This document shows, one piece after another, positions 44,498 to 55,682 of a stretch of DNA of 64,000 bases. Every line of letters begins with the position of its first letter. The first letter of the stretch is position 1. The stretch is from NCBI RefSeq assembly GCF_913064665.1, contig NZ_CAJYBT010000016.1, positions 1 through 64,000 on the forward strand, in the 5' to 3' direction. The notes below the pieces were generated by a model, which was not told where the DNA came from, searched no databases, and was given only the letters and a program-made list of their open reading frames with translations. Source of the DNA: an uncultured Thioclava sp. GTDB lineage: Bacteria; Pseudomonadota; Alphaproteobacteria; Rhodobacterales; Rhodobacteraceae. The translations under genes were made by a program, and so were the position numbers.

Positions 44498-45580
44498 ATG
44501 CGAACTTGTTTGACCGCCGTAATCCTTGCTCTTGGGCTTGGCCAGCCGCTACTCGCGCAGAATGTGGGCGAAAAACCCGCCAGCCGCGATGCTCCCTTTG
44601 CGCTGCAAGCGGTCGCGCGCCTGCAAAACCCGTGGGCGATTGCGCCGCTGCCGGGGGGCGATGTGCTGGTGAGCGGCAAAGCGGGCCGGATGTGGCGTGT
44701 AGGCCAAGGTGGCATGAGCGAACTTAAAGGGCTGCCGAAGGTGCAGTATAGCGGCCAGAACGGGATGCTCGATGTCGCCATCGCACCCGATTTCGCGCAA
44801 ACGCAGGCGGTCTATTTCACCTATGTCTCACTGCAAAACGCGCTGGTTCTGGCGCGCGGCACGCTGCGCGCGGATCGGCTGGAGGGGATCAAGACGCTTT
44901 GGCAGCAGCCCCCCGGCGGGCGCGGTCAGCCCGGCGGGATCATCGCCTTTGGGCCTGATGGAATGCTCTATCTCAGCGTCGGAGACCGGATGCAGCCCGA
45001 CACCGCGCAAGACCCCGAAAATCCGCGCGGCAAAATTCTGCGCCTCACCCGCGAGGGCAAAGCCGCCCCCGGCAATCCGCAGTATGATGCGGGCGGTGTG
45101 CGCGCGCAGACGTGGTCCGAGGGCCATCGCAATGCCTACGGCCTCGCCTTCAGCCCCGACGGTACGCTGTGGGAGCACGAGATGGGCCCGCGCGGTGGCG
45201 ATGAGTTGAACGAGATCAAACCGGGTCTCAACTATGGCTGGCCGCTGGTGTCAAACGGGCGGCATTATTCCGGCCTGCCAATCCCCGATCACGATACGCG
45301 CCCCGATCTGGCTGCGCCGAAACTCTGGTGGTCGCCTGTGATCGCACCGGCGGGTCTGGCGATTTACGAGGGACAAGATTTTCCGCCATGGGATGGCGAT
45401 ATGCTGATCGGCGGTCTGGCGGGGCAGGGGCTTGCGCTGGTGGCGGGCGATGGGTCGGATCAACTGGTGCGCTGGGATCTGGGGATGCGGGTGCGCGACG
45501 TGGCGGTCGGTGCCCAAGGGCAGGTCTGGATCATTGAGGATAGTGATGACGGGCAGCTTTATCGGCTGGTCCCGAAATAA
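44498..45580 (+). CDS. PQQ-dependent soluble aldose sugar dehydrogenase-like protein
   Basis: 360-residue secreted beta-propeller. Signal peptide MRTCLTAVILALGLGQPLLA, then GSDH-type sequences: NPWAIAPLPGGDVLVS, YSGQNGMLDVAIAPDF, GMLYLSVGDRM, GHRNAYGLAFSPDGTLWEHEMGPRGGDELN with the catalytic-histidine-type GHRN and the calcium/PQQ-site GPRGGDE. Oxidises sugars in the periplasm if PQQ is available. ATG 44498 follows CAGGAGG; the frame opens earlier through ffs. Confidence 0.88.
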   Translation: MRTCLTAVILALGLGQPLLAQNVGEKPASRDAPFALQAVARLQNPWAIAPLPGGDVLVSGKAGRMWRVGQGGMSELKGLPKVQYSGQNGMLDVAIAPDFAQTQAVYFTYVSLQNALVLARGTLRADRLEGIKTLWQQPPGGRGQPGGIIAFGPDGMLYLSVGDRMQPDTAQDPENPRGKILRLTREGKAAPGNPQYDAGGVRAQTWSEGHRNAYGLAFSPDGTLWEHEMGPRGGDELNEIKPGLNYGWPLVSNGRHYSGLPIPDHDTRPDLAAPKLWWSPVIAPAGLAIYEGQDFPPWDGDMLIGGLAGQGLALVAGDGSDQLVRWDLGMRVRDVAVGAQGQVWIIEDSDDGQLYRLVPK

Positions 45581-45624
45581 GCCCTGCTTATTTGCGCATC
45601 GCGTAGGGCCCGTGCCTATCGCGC

Positions 45625-45647
45625 GAAAGGGGCTGCAATGCGGCCCC
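45625..45647 (-). terminator. Weak hairpin terminator after the hut/ABC operon
   Basis: GGGGC (45629-45633) and GCCCC (45643-45647) pair around a 9-base loop; on the minus strand the stem is followed by TTTCG. It lies 29 bp after the last gene (ATPase) of the leftward operon. Confidence 0.45.
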
Positions 45648-45675
45648 CCGTCACATGAAATCGACGAAGCCCTTC

Positions 45676-46470
45676 TTAGAAATCAAGCGAATTGCGTTCG
45701 CGATAGCCTTGCAGAAAGCTTGCGAGACGCGGGTCGGAGGGGGCATCGAACACGTCACGCGGCGAGCCAACGGCGACGATCTCACCGCGTTCCATGAACA
45801 CGACTCGGTCCGCGACATGGGCGGCAAACCCCATCTCATGGGTGACCACGACCATCGTCATGCCTTCGGCGGCAAGCTGTTTCATCACGCCCAGAACCTC
45901 ACCCACGAGTTCGGGGTCAAGTGCGCTTGTCGGCTCGTCAAACAGCATGATGCGCGGCTCCATCGCGATGGCGCGTGCGATGGCCACACGCTGTTGCTGC
46001 CCGCCCGACAGGTGGCTGGGATGGTTGCCTTCCTTGTCGCCCAGCCCGACCTTGGCAAGCGCCTCGCGCGCGCGTGTTTCGGCTTGCGCGCGCGACAGAC
46101 CGCGCACGCGCTCCAGCCCTTCGGCGACGTTCTGTAACGCGGTCATATGGGGCCAGAGGTTGAACTGCTGAAACACCATCCCGATCTCGCGGCGCATTTC
46201 GCGCAGGCGGCGCGGCGCCATACGTTTGCCACCGGGCGTCTCATAGCCGATCAACTGATCATCGATGCGCACCTCGCCGCTGTCATAGTCCTCAAGCACA
46301 TTGATACAGCGCAAAAGCGTGGATTTACCCGACCCGGATGGGCCGATCAGACAGGTCACCTTGCCCGGTGGGATGTCGAGCGAAACGTCTTTGAGGGCCT
46401 GAAACGGGCCGTAGAATTTGTTGACGTTACGCAGATAGGCGGCTGCGGGTGCCGCTGGCTGATGGGTCAT
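45676..46470 (-). CDS. Polar amino-acid ABC transporter, ATP-binding protein
   Basis: 264-residue ATPase of the HisP/GlnQ group. Walker [11 protein letters not shown]-loop [16 protein letters not shown], signature [15 protein letters not shown], Walker [15 protein letters not shown] and H-loop VTHEMGFAA. It is last in the leftward hut operon, 3 bp after a permease gene. Position suggests histidine or urocanate-related uptake. Confidence 0.93.
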   Translation of the reverse strand: MTHQPAAPAAAYLRNVNKFYGPFQALKDVSLDIPPGKVTCLIGPSGSGKSTLLRCINVLEDYDSGEVRIDDQLIGYETPGGKRMAPRRLREMRREIGMVFQQFNLWPHMTALQNVAEGLERVRGLSRAQAETRAREALAKVGLGDKEGNHPSHLSGGQQQRVAIARAIAMEPRIMLFDEPTSALDPELVGEVLGVMKQLAAEGMTMVVVTHEMGFAAHVADRVVFMERGEIVAVGSPRDVFDAPSDPRLASFLQGYRERNSLDF

Positions 46471-46473
46471 CTT

Positions 46474-47133
46474 TCAGCTCCGATCAATTAGGTAATGGGT
46501 GAAACGGCGTTCAAGACGACGTCCGATCCGCGAGATCGCCTCGACGAAGCCCCAGAAGAACAGCGCAAGGATCAGGATCGGGGTGACGAAGGCGAAGGTT
46601 TCGCTCATCATCGTCTGGGTCTGGAACATGATCTCGGGGACGGTGATCATCGACAGGATGACGGTTTCCTTGGTCAGGATGATCGCGAAATTTACCAGCG
46701 CCGGAAGGGCCGAGACCATCATCACCGGCACCATTATGCGCGAAACGATGGTGGAGTTGCGAAAGCCAATCGCGCGCGCGGCCTCGATCTGGCCCAGTGG
46801 CACCGCATCAAAGCCCGCGCGCAGGATCTCGGTGAAATAGGCGCTGCCGTAGATCGTCAATCCAAGGATGCCCGCAGGCAGCGCATCCAGCCGCAGCCCG
46901 ATCAGCGGCCCGCCGTAATAAAGCACGAACAACTGAACTAGAAAGGGCGTGCCGCGAATGAACTCCACATAGGCGCGGATCGGATAGCCAAGCGCGCGGG
47001 GGCCAAACCGGCGTGCGATTTCGATCAAAAAGCCCAGCACAAAACCGAAAGCCGTGCCCAGCAGCCAACTGAAAATGGTCAATCCGAACCCGGTCAGCAA
47101 ATCAGGGCCGTAGCGGTGCAGCGTCTCCAGCAT
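46474..47133 (-). CDS. Polar amino-acid ABC transporter permease (second)
   Basis: 219-residue membrane protein of the HisM/GlnP family with about five helices and the EAA loop (LGQIEAARAIGFRNSTIVSRIMVP) that contacts the ATPase. Its start overlaps the first permease gene as TGATG. Part of the histidine-locus transporter. Confidence 0.92.
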   Translation of the reverse strand: MLETLHRYGPDLLTGFGLTIFSWLLGTAFGFVLGFLIEIARRFGPRALGYPIRAYVEFIRGTPFLVQLFVLYYGGPLIGLRLDALPAGILGLTIYGSAYFTEILRAGFDAVPLGQIEAARAIGFRNSTIVSRIMVPVMMVSALPALVNFAIILTKETVILSMITVPEIMFQTQTMMSETFAFVTPILILALFFWGFVEAISRIGRRLERRFTHYLIDRS

Positions 47134-47780
47134 CAGACGGCGAGCCTCCGTTCAAGAACGCGCCCGACCTGCGCGATGACAAGGTTGATCGCGAGGTAGA
47201 TGAACGCAGCCGCGAGGTAGATTTCGAGGGGGCGAAAGGTTGCAGCGGCGATGGATTGGCTCATCCGCGTGATCTCGACAATGCCGACCACGGTGACCAG
47301 CGAGCTGGCCTTCACCAGCAAGATCAGCTCATTGACGATGGCGGGTAAGCCGATCTTGAGCGCCTGTGGTAGCAGAATCCGCACCCAGACATCCAGCGGC
47401 ACCATTCCGATCGCGGCGGCGGCTTCGGCCTGACCTTTGGGAATTGCGTTGAGCGAGCCGCGCAGCACTTCTGACAGATAGGCCGCGGCACAAAATCCCA
47501 CGGTCAGGACCGCCGCGACAAGGGCCGGCACATTCAGCCCGATCACCGGCAGCAGGTAGTAGGCTACAAGCAGCTGGATCAGCAGCGGCACGCCGCGAAA
47601 GAAGCTGACATAAAGTGCTGCGGCCCGGCGCAGCCATATTTTATGCGAGAGGGCTGCGGCACAGATAACGGCCCCAAGGATGAGCCCTTCAAGACAGCCA
47701 AGCACCGAGATCAGCAGCGTATAGCGCGCCGAGCCGATCAACACTGGCAAATTGTCTATGATCGTCTGGAATGAGAACAT
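47133..47780 (-). CDS. Polar amino-acid ABC transporter permease (first)
   Basis: 215-residue HisQ/GlnP-type permease with the EAA loop (KGQAEAAAAIGMVPLDVWVRILLPQ). ATG 47780 is chosen with AGGG upstream; GTG 47786, two codons earlier, is the alternative. It follows the substrate-binding gene by 67 bp. Together the two permeases form a heterodimer. Confidence 0.92.
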   Translation of the reverse strand: MFSFQTIIDNLPVLIGSARYTLLISVLGCLEGLILGAVICAAALSHKIWLRRAAALYVSFFRGVPLLIQLLVAYYLLPVIGLNVPALVAAVLTVGFCAAAYLSEVLRGSLNAIPKGQAEAAAAIGMVPLDVWVRILLPQALKIGLPAIVNELILLVKASSLVTVVGIVEITRMSQSIAAATFRPLEIYLAAAFIYLAINLVIAQVGRVLERRLAV

Positions 47781-47847
47781 GGCCACACCCTGATTGTGGA
47801 CGAGAAAATGGCGCGGGCCGGAATGGCTTCGGCCCGCGCAAGCTGTC

Positions 47848-48660
47848 TTAGAGTTTGGGCATCATCTGGGGCAAAGCGGTTGCCGCACCGAACCATTTCT
47901 CTTGCAGGGTCTTCATCCGGCCATCCGCCTCGATCTTCTTGAGGGCGTCATTCACCGCCGCGACCAATGTGTCACCCTCACCCTTGCGGGCGACATAGCC
48001 GAAATAGGTCGGCGTGCCGAAGGGCGGGTTCACGACGGCGAAATCGTCGGGGCGCTTCTTGGCAAGGTAGTTGAGTAGCGGCGCAGAGCCTGCAACCGCG
48101 TCAAGCCGTCCGGTCATCAGATCGGCATAGGCCTCGTCATTGGTGCCGTATTCCTTGATGGTGAAGCCGCCGATCTTGGCGCTGTAGGCATCAAGCTGCT
48201 TTTGCTGGGCCGTGCCTTTTTGCACGCCAACGGTCAGGCCCTTGGCATCCTCGGGCTTTGTCATCTTGCCACCCTTGCGCTGCACGAAAGTCACGGTCGC
48301 ATCCGCGATCGGCAGGGTAAAGCTGTAGCGATCGGCGCGTTCGGCCGTCATCGTCACCGGGGCGAGCACGAAGTCGAATTTCTTCACTTCAAGACCGGGC
48401 AGAATCGAGGTCCAGGGCAGGTCTTCATAGACCGGGGCGACGCCCATTTCCTTGGCGATCTCATCAAACAGATCCCGGTCAAAGCCAACGTAATTGCCGT
48501 TCTCGAGCATGTCGAAAGGCGCGTAATGCATCTCGGTCGCAGCGACGATCTTGCCAGCGGCCTTGATGTCGGCCAGGTCATCGGCCAGCGCACCCGACGC
48601 GGTGATGGCCAGCGCGCCCAGACCGAAAAGGGCGGATTTCAGTGTCGTGGAAAACATCAT
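47848..48660 (-). CDS. Polar amino-acid ABC transporter, substrate-binding protein
   Basis: 270-residue periplasmic binding protein, family 3. Signal peptide MMFSTTLKSALFGLGALAITASGALA; the mature part begins DDLADIKAAGKIVAATEMHYAPFDM, with YVGFDRDLFDEIAKEMGV and the amidophosphate-like RADRYSFTLPI of SBP_bac_3. ATG 48660 follows CAGGAGAG. Embedded behind hutD, it probably captures histidine or a related imidazole compound; ligand not provable from sequence. Confidence 0.9.
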   Translation of the reverse strand: MMFSTTLKSALFGLGALAITASGALADDLADIKAAGKIVAATEMHYAPFDMLENGNYVGFDRDLFDEIAKEMGVAPVYEDLPWTSILPGLEVKKFDFVLAPVTMTAERADRYSFTLPIADATVTFVQRKGGKMTKPEDAKGLTVGVQKGTAQQKQLDAYSAKIGGFTIKEYGTNDEAYADLMTGRLDAVAGSAPLLNYLAKKRPDDFAVVNPPFGTPTYFGYVARKGEGDTLVAAVNDALKKIEADGRMKTLQEKWFGAATALPQMMPKL

Positions 48661-48759
48661 GTCTTCTCTCCTGTTGGTGGGGCTTTGGGGCTCCGGCGCT
48701 GCGCCCCGATGGGCACCGGATAGTTGAACTGGCACCGGGTGACCGGGCACCAGAAAAGT

Positions 48760-49314
48760 TCATGTCAGGGCCCTCACACTCACGGAAATCATCGGGCCAT
48801 CGGCACGAAGGTTACCTGTCAGATCGTCTTGCGGATCAGGCAGTAAAACCTCGTCCGGGTGCAATATGAAATCTCCGATCTTGACGGGATGCGTGCGTGT
48901 CACAAGGGCAATGGTGTCGCTGGGCACGGCTTGGCCAGCGGCCAGCATCTCGACCCGGTGCACGCAGGCGCCGCGCCGGGTCATAATGTTGAAATCCAGT
49001 ATCGGCCCGTCGGTCAGACGCGCATTGAGGGCCGCCTCGCCCGGAAAGGACAGGGGCGGTGCGCTGGCATCAAGTGTCACCGATCCGCCCTGCGCGAAGC
49101 TCAGCGTCATCCCAGCCCCCGACAGAACCGTCAACGTGCGATCAATGCCCGCAAATTCCGAGAACGCGCCGTCGCTTGCGACCTCGGCCATGCTCAGCCG
49201 CCACACTATATCGTCAAAGCCCGCCCCTTCGGGAAAGGCGGCGATCTCCCAAGTCAGACCGCCCCCGTTCTTCCAGGGCGTGGCCGTCAGATCGCTGCGG
49301 CGGAGTTTCTTCAT
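48760..49314 (-). CDS. hutD: HutD family protein
   Basis: 184-residue bicupin. Starts [23 protein letters not shown], with the WKNGGG signature, and [21 protein letters not shown], both typical for HutD. In pseudomonads HutD acts as a modulator of hut expression, thought to respond to urocanate or formylglutamate. Start ATG 49314 overlaps the hutU stop as ATGA. Confidence 0.92.
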   Translation of the reverse strand: MKKLRRSDLTATPWKNGGGLTWEIAAFPEGAGFDDIVWRLSMAEVASDGAFSEFAGIDRTLTVLSGAGMTLSFAQGGSVTLDASAPPLSFPGEAALNARLTDGPILDFNIMTRRGACVHRVEMLAAGQAVPSDTIALVTRTHPVKIGDFILHPDEVLLPDPQDDLTGNLRADGPMISVSVRALT

Positions 49315-51005
49315 TTCAGGATGCCCGGCAGATCGAGACCATGTTCGATTGCGCAATCGCGCGCGATCTCATAGCCCGCATCGGCATGGCGCATCACGCC
49401 GGTGGCCGGGTCGTTCCACAGCACCCGCTTGAGGCGACGGTCGGCATCTTCGGTGCCATCGCAACAGATCACCATGCCCGAATGCTGCGAGAATCCCATC
49501 CCGACGCCGCCGCCGTGATGCAGCGACACCCAAGTTGCGCCCGAAGCGGTATTGAGCAGCGCGTTCAGCAAGGGCCAGTCCGACACCGCCCCCGGGCCGC
49601 ACGTCACGCCCGCGGTCTCACGGTGGGGAGGGGCAACCGAGCCGCTAGCAAGGTGATCGCGCCCGATCACGACGGGGGCTTTCAGCTCGCCATTGCGCAC
49701 CATCTCGTTGATTGCCAGACCCGCCTTGTGGCGCTCGCCAAGCCCGATCCACATGATCCGAGCGGGCAGCCCCTGAAAGGCGATGCGCTCGCGTGCCATG
49801 TCAAGCCAACGATGCAATTGCACGTTCTCGGGGAAGATTTCCTTCATCCGCTGGTCGGTCTTGTAGATGTCTTCGGGATCGCCCGACAGCGCCGCCCAGC
49901 GGAACGGGCCAACGCCGCGGCAGAACAGTGGGCGGATATAGGCGGGCACGAAACCGGGGAAAGCAAACGCGTTTTCCAACCCCTCTTCCTGCGCCATCTG
50001 GCGGATGTTGTTGCCATAATCGAGCGTGGGCACGCCCGCATTCCAAAAGCCCACCATCGCCTCAACATGATCGCGCATCGAGGCGCGGGCGGCGGCAGCG
50101 ACCCCGGCGGAGTTGCTCTCTTGCTCGGCGCGCCATTGCGCAACGGTCCAGCCCTTGGGCAGATAGCCATGGAAGGGATCATGCGCCGAGGTCTGGTCGG
50201 TCACCATGTCGGGGCGCCCATTGGGCAGCGCTTCGCCCGCCTGCATCCGGCGCAGGATTTCGGGGAAGATGTCGGCGGCATTGCCGATCAGCGCGACCGA
50301 TTTTGCCTCGCCCGCCGCCGTCCAACGCCCGATCATCGCCAGCGCCTCGTCCAGAGAATGAGTTTTTTCATCGCAATAGCGCGTGCGGATACGGAAATCG
50401 GCGCGGGTTTCGTCGCATTCCACAGCCAGACAGCATGCGCCCGCCATCACCGCGGCCAGCGGCTGCGCACCGCCCATGCCGCCAAGCCCCCCGGTCAGAA
50501 TCCAGCGCCCTGTCAGATCGCCCTCGTAATGCTGACGCCCGGCTTCGGCGAAGGTTTCATAGGTGCCCTGAACGATGCCCTGCGCGCCGATATAAATCCA
50601 CGAGCCCGCGGTCATCTGGCCATACATCGCCAGACCCTTCTTATCGAGCTCGTTGAAATGGTCCCAAGTCGCCCAATGCGGCACGAGGTTGGAATTGGCG
50701 ATCAGCACACGCGGCGCATCCGCGTGGGTCTGGAAAATACCCACTGGCTTGCCCGATTGCACCAGCAGCGTCTGGTCGGATTCAAGCTTGCGCAGCGAGT
50801 CACAGATCAGGTCGAAATCTTCCCAAGTGCGCGCCGCGCGTCCGATGCCGCCATAGACCACCAGCTCATGCGGGTTCTCGGCCACATCGGGGTGGAGGTT
50901 GTTCATCAACATGCGCAGCGGCGCTTCGGTCAGCCAGCTTTTGGCGGTGATCTCGGTGCCGGTCGCGGGGTAGATGTCGCGGGTATTGTGACGCGGGTTG
51001 GTCAT
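49311..51005 (-). CDS. hutU: Urocanate hydratase (urocanase)
   Basis: Second step of histidine breakdown: urocanate + water to imidazolone propionate with a tightly bound NAD+. 564 residues, full length. Urocanase signatures include [19 protein letters not shown] and the motif around [13 protein letters not shown] with the active-site cysteine. ATG 51005 follows AAAGGA; a TTG one codon earlier is also open. It lies 21 bp after the acyl-CoA dehydrogenase gene. Confidence 0.97.
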   Translation of the reverse strand: MTNPRHNTRDIYPATGTEITAKSWLTEAPLRMLMNNLHPDVAENPHELVVYGGIGRAARTWEDFDLICDSLRKLESDQTLLVQSGKPVGIFQTHADAPRVLIANSNLVPHWATWDHFNELDKKGLAMYGQMTAGSWIYIGAQGIVQGTYETFAEAGRQHYEGDLTGRWILTGGLGGMGGAQPLAAVMAGACCLAVECDETRADFRIRTRYCDEKTHSLDEALAMIGRWTAAGEAKSVALIGNAADIFPEILRRMQAGEALPNGRPDMVTDQTSAHDPFHGYLPKGWTVAQWRAEQESNSAGVAAAARASMRDHVEAMVGFWNAGVPTLDYGNNIRQMAQEEGLENAFAFPGFVPAYIRPLFCRGVGPFRWAALSGDPEDIYKTDQRMKEIFPENVQLHRWLDMARERIAFQGLPARIMWIGLGERHKAGLAINEMVRNGELKAPVVIGRDHLASGSVAPPHRETAGVTCGPGAVSDWPLLNALLNTASGATWVSLHHGGGVGMGFSQHSGMVICCDGTEDADRRLKRVLWNDPATGVMRHADAGYEIARDCAIEHGLDLPGILK

Positions 51006-51026
51006 CAAATCGGTCCTTTCAGCATG

Positions 51027-52169
51027 TCAGGCGAGCAGGCGGCCCGCGATGATGTTGCGTTGAATTTCAGAGGAGCCCTCGTAGATGCGCATGATGCGCA
51101 GATCGCGAAGGTGACGTTCCAGCGGGAAGTCCTGCGTAAAGCCGTAGCCGCCATGGATTTGCAGCGCGTTATCGGCGATGCGCCCGGCAGCTTCGGAGGC
51201 AAACAGCTTGGCTTTCGAGGCGGCGGTGGTGAAACGCTGCCCGGCTTGGCGCTGGCGCGCGGCTTCATGGCCGAGCAGTTCAGCGGCGGACAGTTCGGTT
51301 GCCATATCCGCCAGCATCCACTGGATGCCCTGACGGTTGGACAACGGTTCGCCGCCGATGATGCGCGACTTGGCCCAGGCGCGCGCGGCGCTTAGCGCGG
51401 CGCGGGCAATCCCCACGGCCATTGCGGCCACTTCGGTGCGCCCGTTATCGAGCACCTTCATCGCGGTGCGAAACCCGGAGCCCTGCGCGCCGACACGGTT
51501 TGCATCGGGCACCACGACGTCGATATCAAGCTCCCAGACATGGCCGCCGCGCAGCCCCATCGTCTGCTCGACCCGCCCCGGCACAAGGCCCGGCGTGCCT
51601 TTTTCGATCACGAAAGCCGAGATGCCGCGATGGCCTGCCTCTGGGTCGGTGACGCAGTAAGTCACGATGAAATCGGCCACGCCGCCATTCGAGATGAAAC
51701 ACTTCTTGCCCTTGATGCGCCAATCCGCACCTTCGCGCGTGGCCTTGGTGCGCATGTCGGCGGGGTCCGAGCCCGCATTGGGCTCGGTCAACCCGAACGC
51801 GCCCAGCATCCGGCCCTCGGCAGCAGCAGGCAGAAACCGTTCGCGCAAGTCATCATCGGCCCCGATCAGCAGGCTATCGGTCGCCAAGTAATGCGCCGTC
51901 AGCGCCGAGACGGTCGAGCCGCAGCCCCCCGCGACGCACGCCACCGCCTCAAACAGCGCATGGGCGGAAATATCGGCCCCGCCCCAACGCTCGGGCAGGT
52001 TGGCCCCCATCATACCCGTCTCGGCCAGCGCGGCGAGTTGGGCATGCACGAAGGCGCCGGACGCATCGGTGGCGGCGGCCTGCGGGACAAGCACGTCGGC
52101 GCTAAAGCGGTCGAGCATATCAAGGAACTGGCGCTCTTCGGGGCTGAGAAGATGATCGAAATCGCTCAT
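51027..52169 (-). CDS. Acyl-CoA dehydrogenase inside the hut operon
   Basis: 380-residue FAD enzyme with the complete family architecture: N-terminal helices, GAFGLTEPNAGSDPADM flavin/substrate motif in the middle, and the C-terminal catalytic-base segment IYEGSSEIQRN with E364. Start ATG 52169 overlaps the CoA-transferase stop as ATGA, and hutU follows after 21 bp, so it is firmly embedded between hutG and hutU. No acyl-CoA step exists in the known hut pathways. A plausible substrate is imidazolepropionyl-CoA (see findings); leucine- or glutaryl-type activities cannot be excluded. Confidence 0.9.
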   Translation of the reverse strand: MSDFDHLLSPEERQFLDMLDRFSADVLVPQAAATDASGAFVHAQLAALAETGMMGANLPERWGGADISAHALFEAVACVAGGCGSTVSALTAHYLATDSLLIGADDDLRERFLPAAAEGRMLGAFGLTEPNAGSDPADMRTKATREGADWRIKGKKCFISNGGVADFIVTYCVTDPEAGHRGISAFVIEKGTPGLVPGRVEQTMGLRGGHVWELDIDVVVPDANRVGAQGSGFRTAMKVLDNGRTEVAAMAVGIARAALSAARAWAKSRIIGGEPLSNRQGIQWMLADMATELSAAELLGHEAARQRQAGQRFTTAASKAKLFASEAAGRIADNALQIHGGYGFTQDFPLERHLRDLRIMRIYEGSSEIQRNIIAGRLLA

Positions 52170-53359
52170 GGCGTGGGGTCCTTGATAACGCCGGCTGCGA
52201 TGAGCTGCGTGATTTGCGCGCCGCTTAACCCGGCCTCTTGCAGGATGTCGCGGGTCGCGCCGCCAAGCGCGGGGGCGCCGGTCTCTGCCAGCAGCGCCTT
52301 GCCATCAAAGCGGATGGGCTGACCGACGACCGGGGATTTCCCCAGCCGGTGATGGGGCAGATCGCTAACCAGCGCGCGGGCGGCGGCGTGATCGGAGGCG
52401 AGTTGCTGGGCGAGGGTCAGGATTGGCGCGGTCGGCACGCGGGCCTCTGCGAGCGCGGCCACGACGGCTTGCGTCGGCTGCGTCCTGCTCCAGCCCTCGA
52501 TCAGCGTGCGCAGCGCAGGTTCGTTTTGCGTGCGACACTCGTCACTGGCAAAGCGCGGATCGTCCGCAGCGTCGGGCGCACCGATCACATGGCACAAGGC
52601 CGCGAACTGGCGCGCGCCCAGCACGGCGATGATCGCGTGACCATCGGCGGTGCGAAAGGCCCCGAACGGCGTGGACAGCGGATGGCGATTGCCGACACGC
52701 GCCACGGGACTGTCGGAATAAAGGTGGATCGCGTGGCTGGTGGGCAGCATCGCCACAAGGCAGTCAAGCATCGCGACATCCAGTGCCGCCCCTTGCCCGG
52801 TTTTCCCGCGTCCGACCAGAGCCGCCAGAATCGCGATCACGGCATAAAGCCCCGCCGCGACATCGCCCAAGGCTTCGCCAACTTTCAGCGGCCCGCCGCC
52901 GTCTTCGCCCGTCGCATCCATCCAACCCGACATCGCTTGGGCGACAAGATCATAGGCGGGTAGTTGCGCGGCCGGGCCCTCTTGGCCAAAGCCAGAGATC
53001 GCGCAATAGACAAGGCCCGGATTGTCAGCGCGCAAGGCGTCTGCGCCAAGACCCAGCCGGGCCGCCACGCCGGGGCGGAAATTCTCGACCACGACATCGC
53101 ATTGGCCAGCGAGTTGACGCGCAAGCGCCTGACCCTCTGCGGATTTAAGGTCGATCACGATCGAGCTTTTGCCGCGATTGGTCAGCGTAAATAGCGCCGA
53201 TTCCCCGTCTCGAAACGGGCCGATATGGCGGTAATCATCCCCTTGGGGCGGTTCGAGTTTGATGATCTTCGCCCCCAGATCGGCCAGCAACGCGGTGGCG
53301 AACGGCCCCGACAGTACGCGGGTCAGATCAAGAATGCGCAGACCTTCGAGCGGCCTCAT
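52166..53359 (-). CDS. CaiB/BaiF-type (class III) CoA transferase inside the hut operon
   Basis: 397-residue enzyme that moves CoA between carboxylic acids. Typical start PLEGLRILDLTRVLSGPF and the catalytic aspartate D137 in PAYDLVAQAMSG. Its stop overlaps the acyl-CoA dehydrogenase start, and its start ATG 53359 overlaps the hutG stop as ATGA, a double coupling that argues for one pathway. Class III transferases usually pair with an acyl-CoA dehydrogenase in carnitine and bile-acid metabolism. The acceptor acid here is unknown; an imidazole acid is suggested by context. Confidence 0.9.
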   Translation of the reverse strand: MRPLEGLRILDLTRVLSGPFATALLADLGAKIIKLEPPQGDDYRHIGPFRDGESALFTLTNRGKSSIVIDLKSAEGQALARQLAGQCDVVVENFRPGVAARLGLGADALRADNPGLVYCAISGFGQEGPAAQLPAYDLVAQAMSGWMDATGEDGGGPLKVGEALGDVAAGLYAVIAILAALVGRGKTGQGAALDVAMLDCLVAMLPTSHAIHLYSDSPVARVGNRHPLSTPFGAFRTADGHAIIAVLGARQFAALCHVIGAPDAADDPRFASDECRTQNEPALRTLIEGWSRTQPTQAVVAALAEARVPTAPILTLAQQLASDHAAARALVSDLPHHRLGKSPVVGQPIRFDGKALLAETGAPALGGATRDILQEAGLSGAQITQLIAAGVIKDPTP

Positions 53360-54161
53360 GCGCGCAGCTCCGGGGCGAGGCTTTCCAGCGCGCGCAGGAT
53401 TTCGCCCAGATGCGGGCGCAGGCGTGCGGCCTTGTCGGCGTTGATCTCCCAAGGCGGGGCTTCAACGGTAAGATGGGTCGATTGCGCCAGCTCCATCTGG
53501 ATCGCATGCACGCCTTCGTTGGGCTGGCCGTAATGGCGCGTGGTCCAGCCGCCTTTGAACCGCCCGTTCACGACATGATCGAACCCTTGCGCGCGCGCGC
53601 AGATCGCGGCGGTCGTGGTCTCGATCTGGGGGGCGCAACTGGTGCCATTCGCCGTGCCGATATTGAAATCGGGCAGCTTGCCGTCGAACAGGAAGGGAAT
53701 ATGCGAGCGGATCGAGTGACAATCATAGAGGATCGCCACGCCGTGACGCGCCCGCACCCGCGCGATTTCGGCGCGCAGAGCGGCGTGATAGGGCGCGTGG
53801 AACTGCGCGAGGCGCATCTCGATCTCGGCGGCGTCGGGTTCGGCGCGCCAGATCGGCGTGCCGTCGAAGTCGGTCAGCGGCACCAGCCCCGTCGTGTTCT
53901 GACCGGGATAGAGGCTGTCATTTTCAGGGCCGCGATTGGCGTCGATCACATAGCGATGAAACGTGGCGCGCACGGTGGTCGCGCCCGGCAGCAGGCCCGC
54001 GTAAAGGTGGTGAATATTCCAATCGGTATCGGCCAGCTCGCGACCGCGATCATTGAGGTCATTGCGCACGCTTTCCGGCAACCAAGTGCCGGTATGGGGC
54101 AGGCCCAGAATGATCGGGCTGTCGCCTTGTTCGATCTCGACGGGGGCAGGGGCGTTTTGGC

Positions 54162-54165
<4 letters not shown>
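53356..54165 (-). CDS. hutG: N-formylglutamate deformylase
   Basis: 269-residue metal-dependent amidohydrolase of the FGase family that releases formate and glutamate from N-formylglutamate. Conserved pieces: [38 protein letters not shown] with the metal-binding histidine, and [16 protein letters not shown]. Coupled to hutH by ATGA and to the CoA-transferase gene. Works with HutF in the five-enzyme hut route. Confidence 0.95.

Positions 54166-55675
<1,510 letters not shown>

Positions 55676-55682
<7 letters not shown>

Noticed and set aside
49059-51395. 778-codon open frame opposite hutU and hutD
   Set aside because: Antisense to two certain genes, no recognisable domains, atypical composition.
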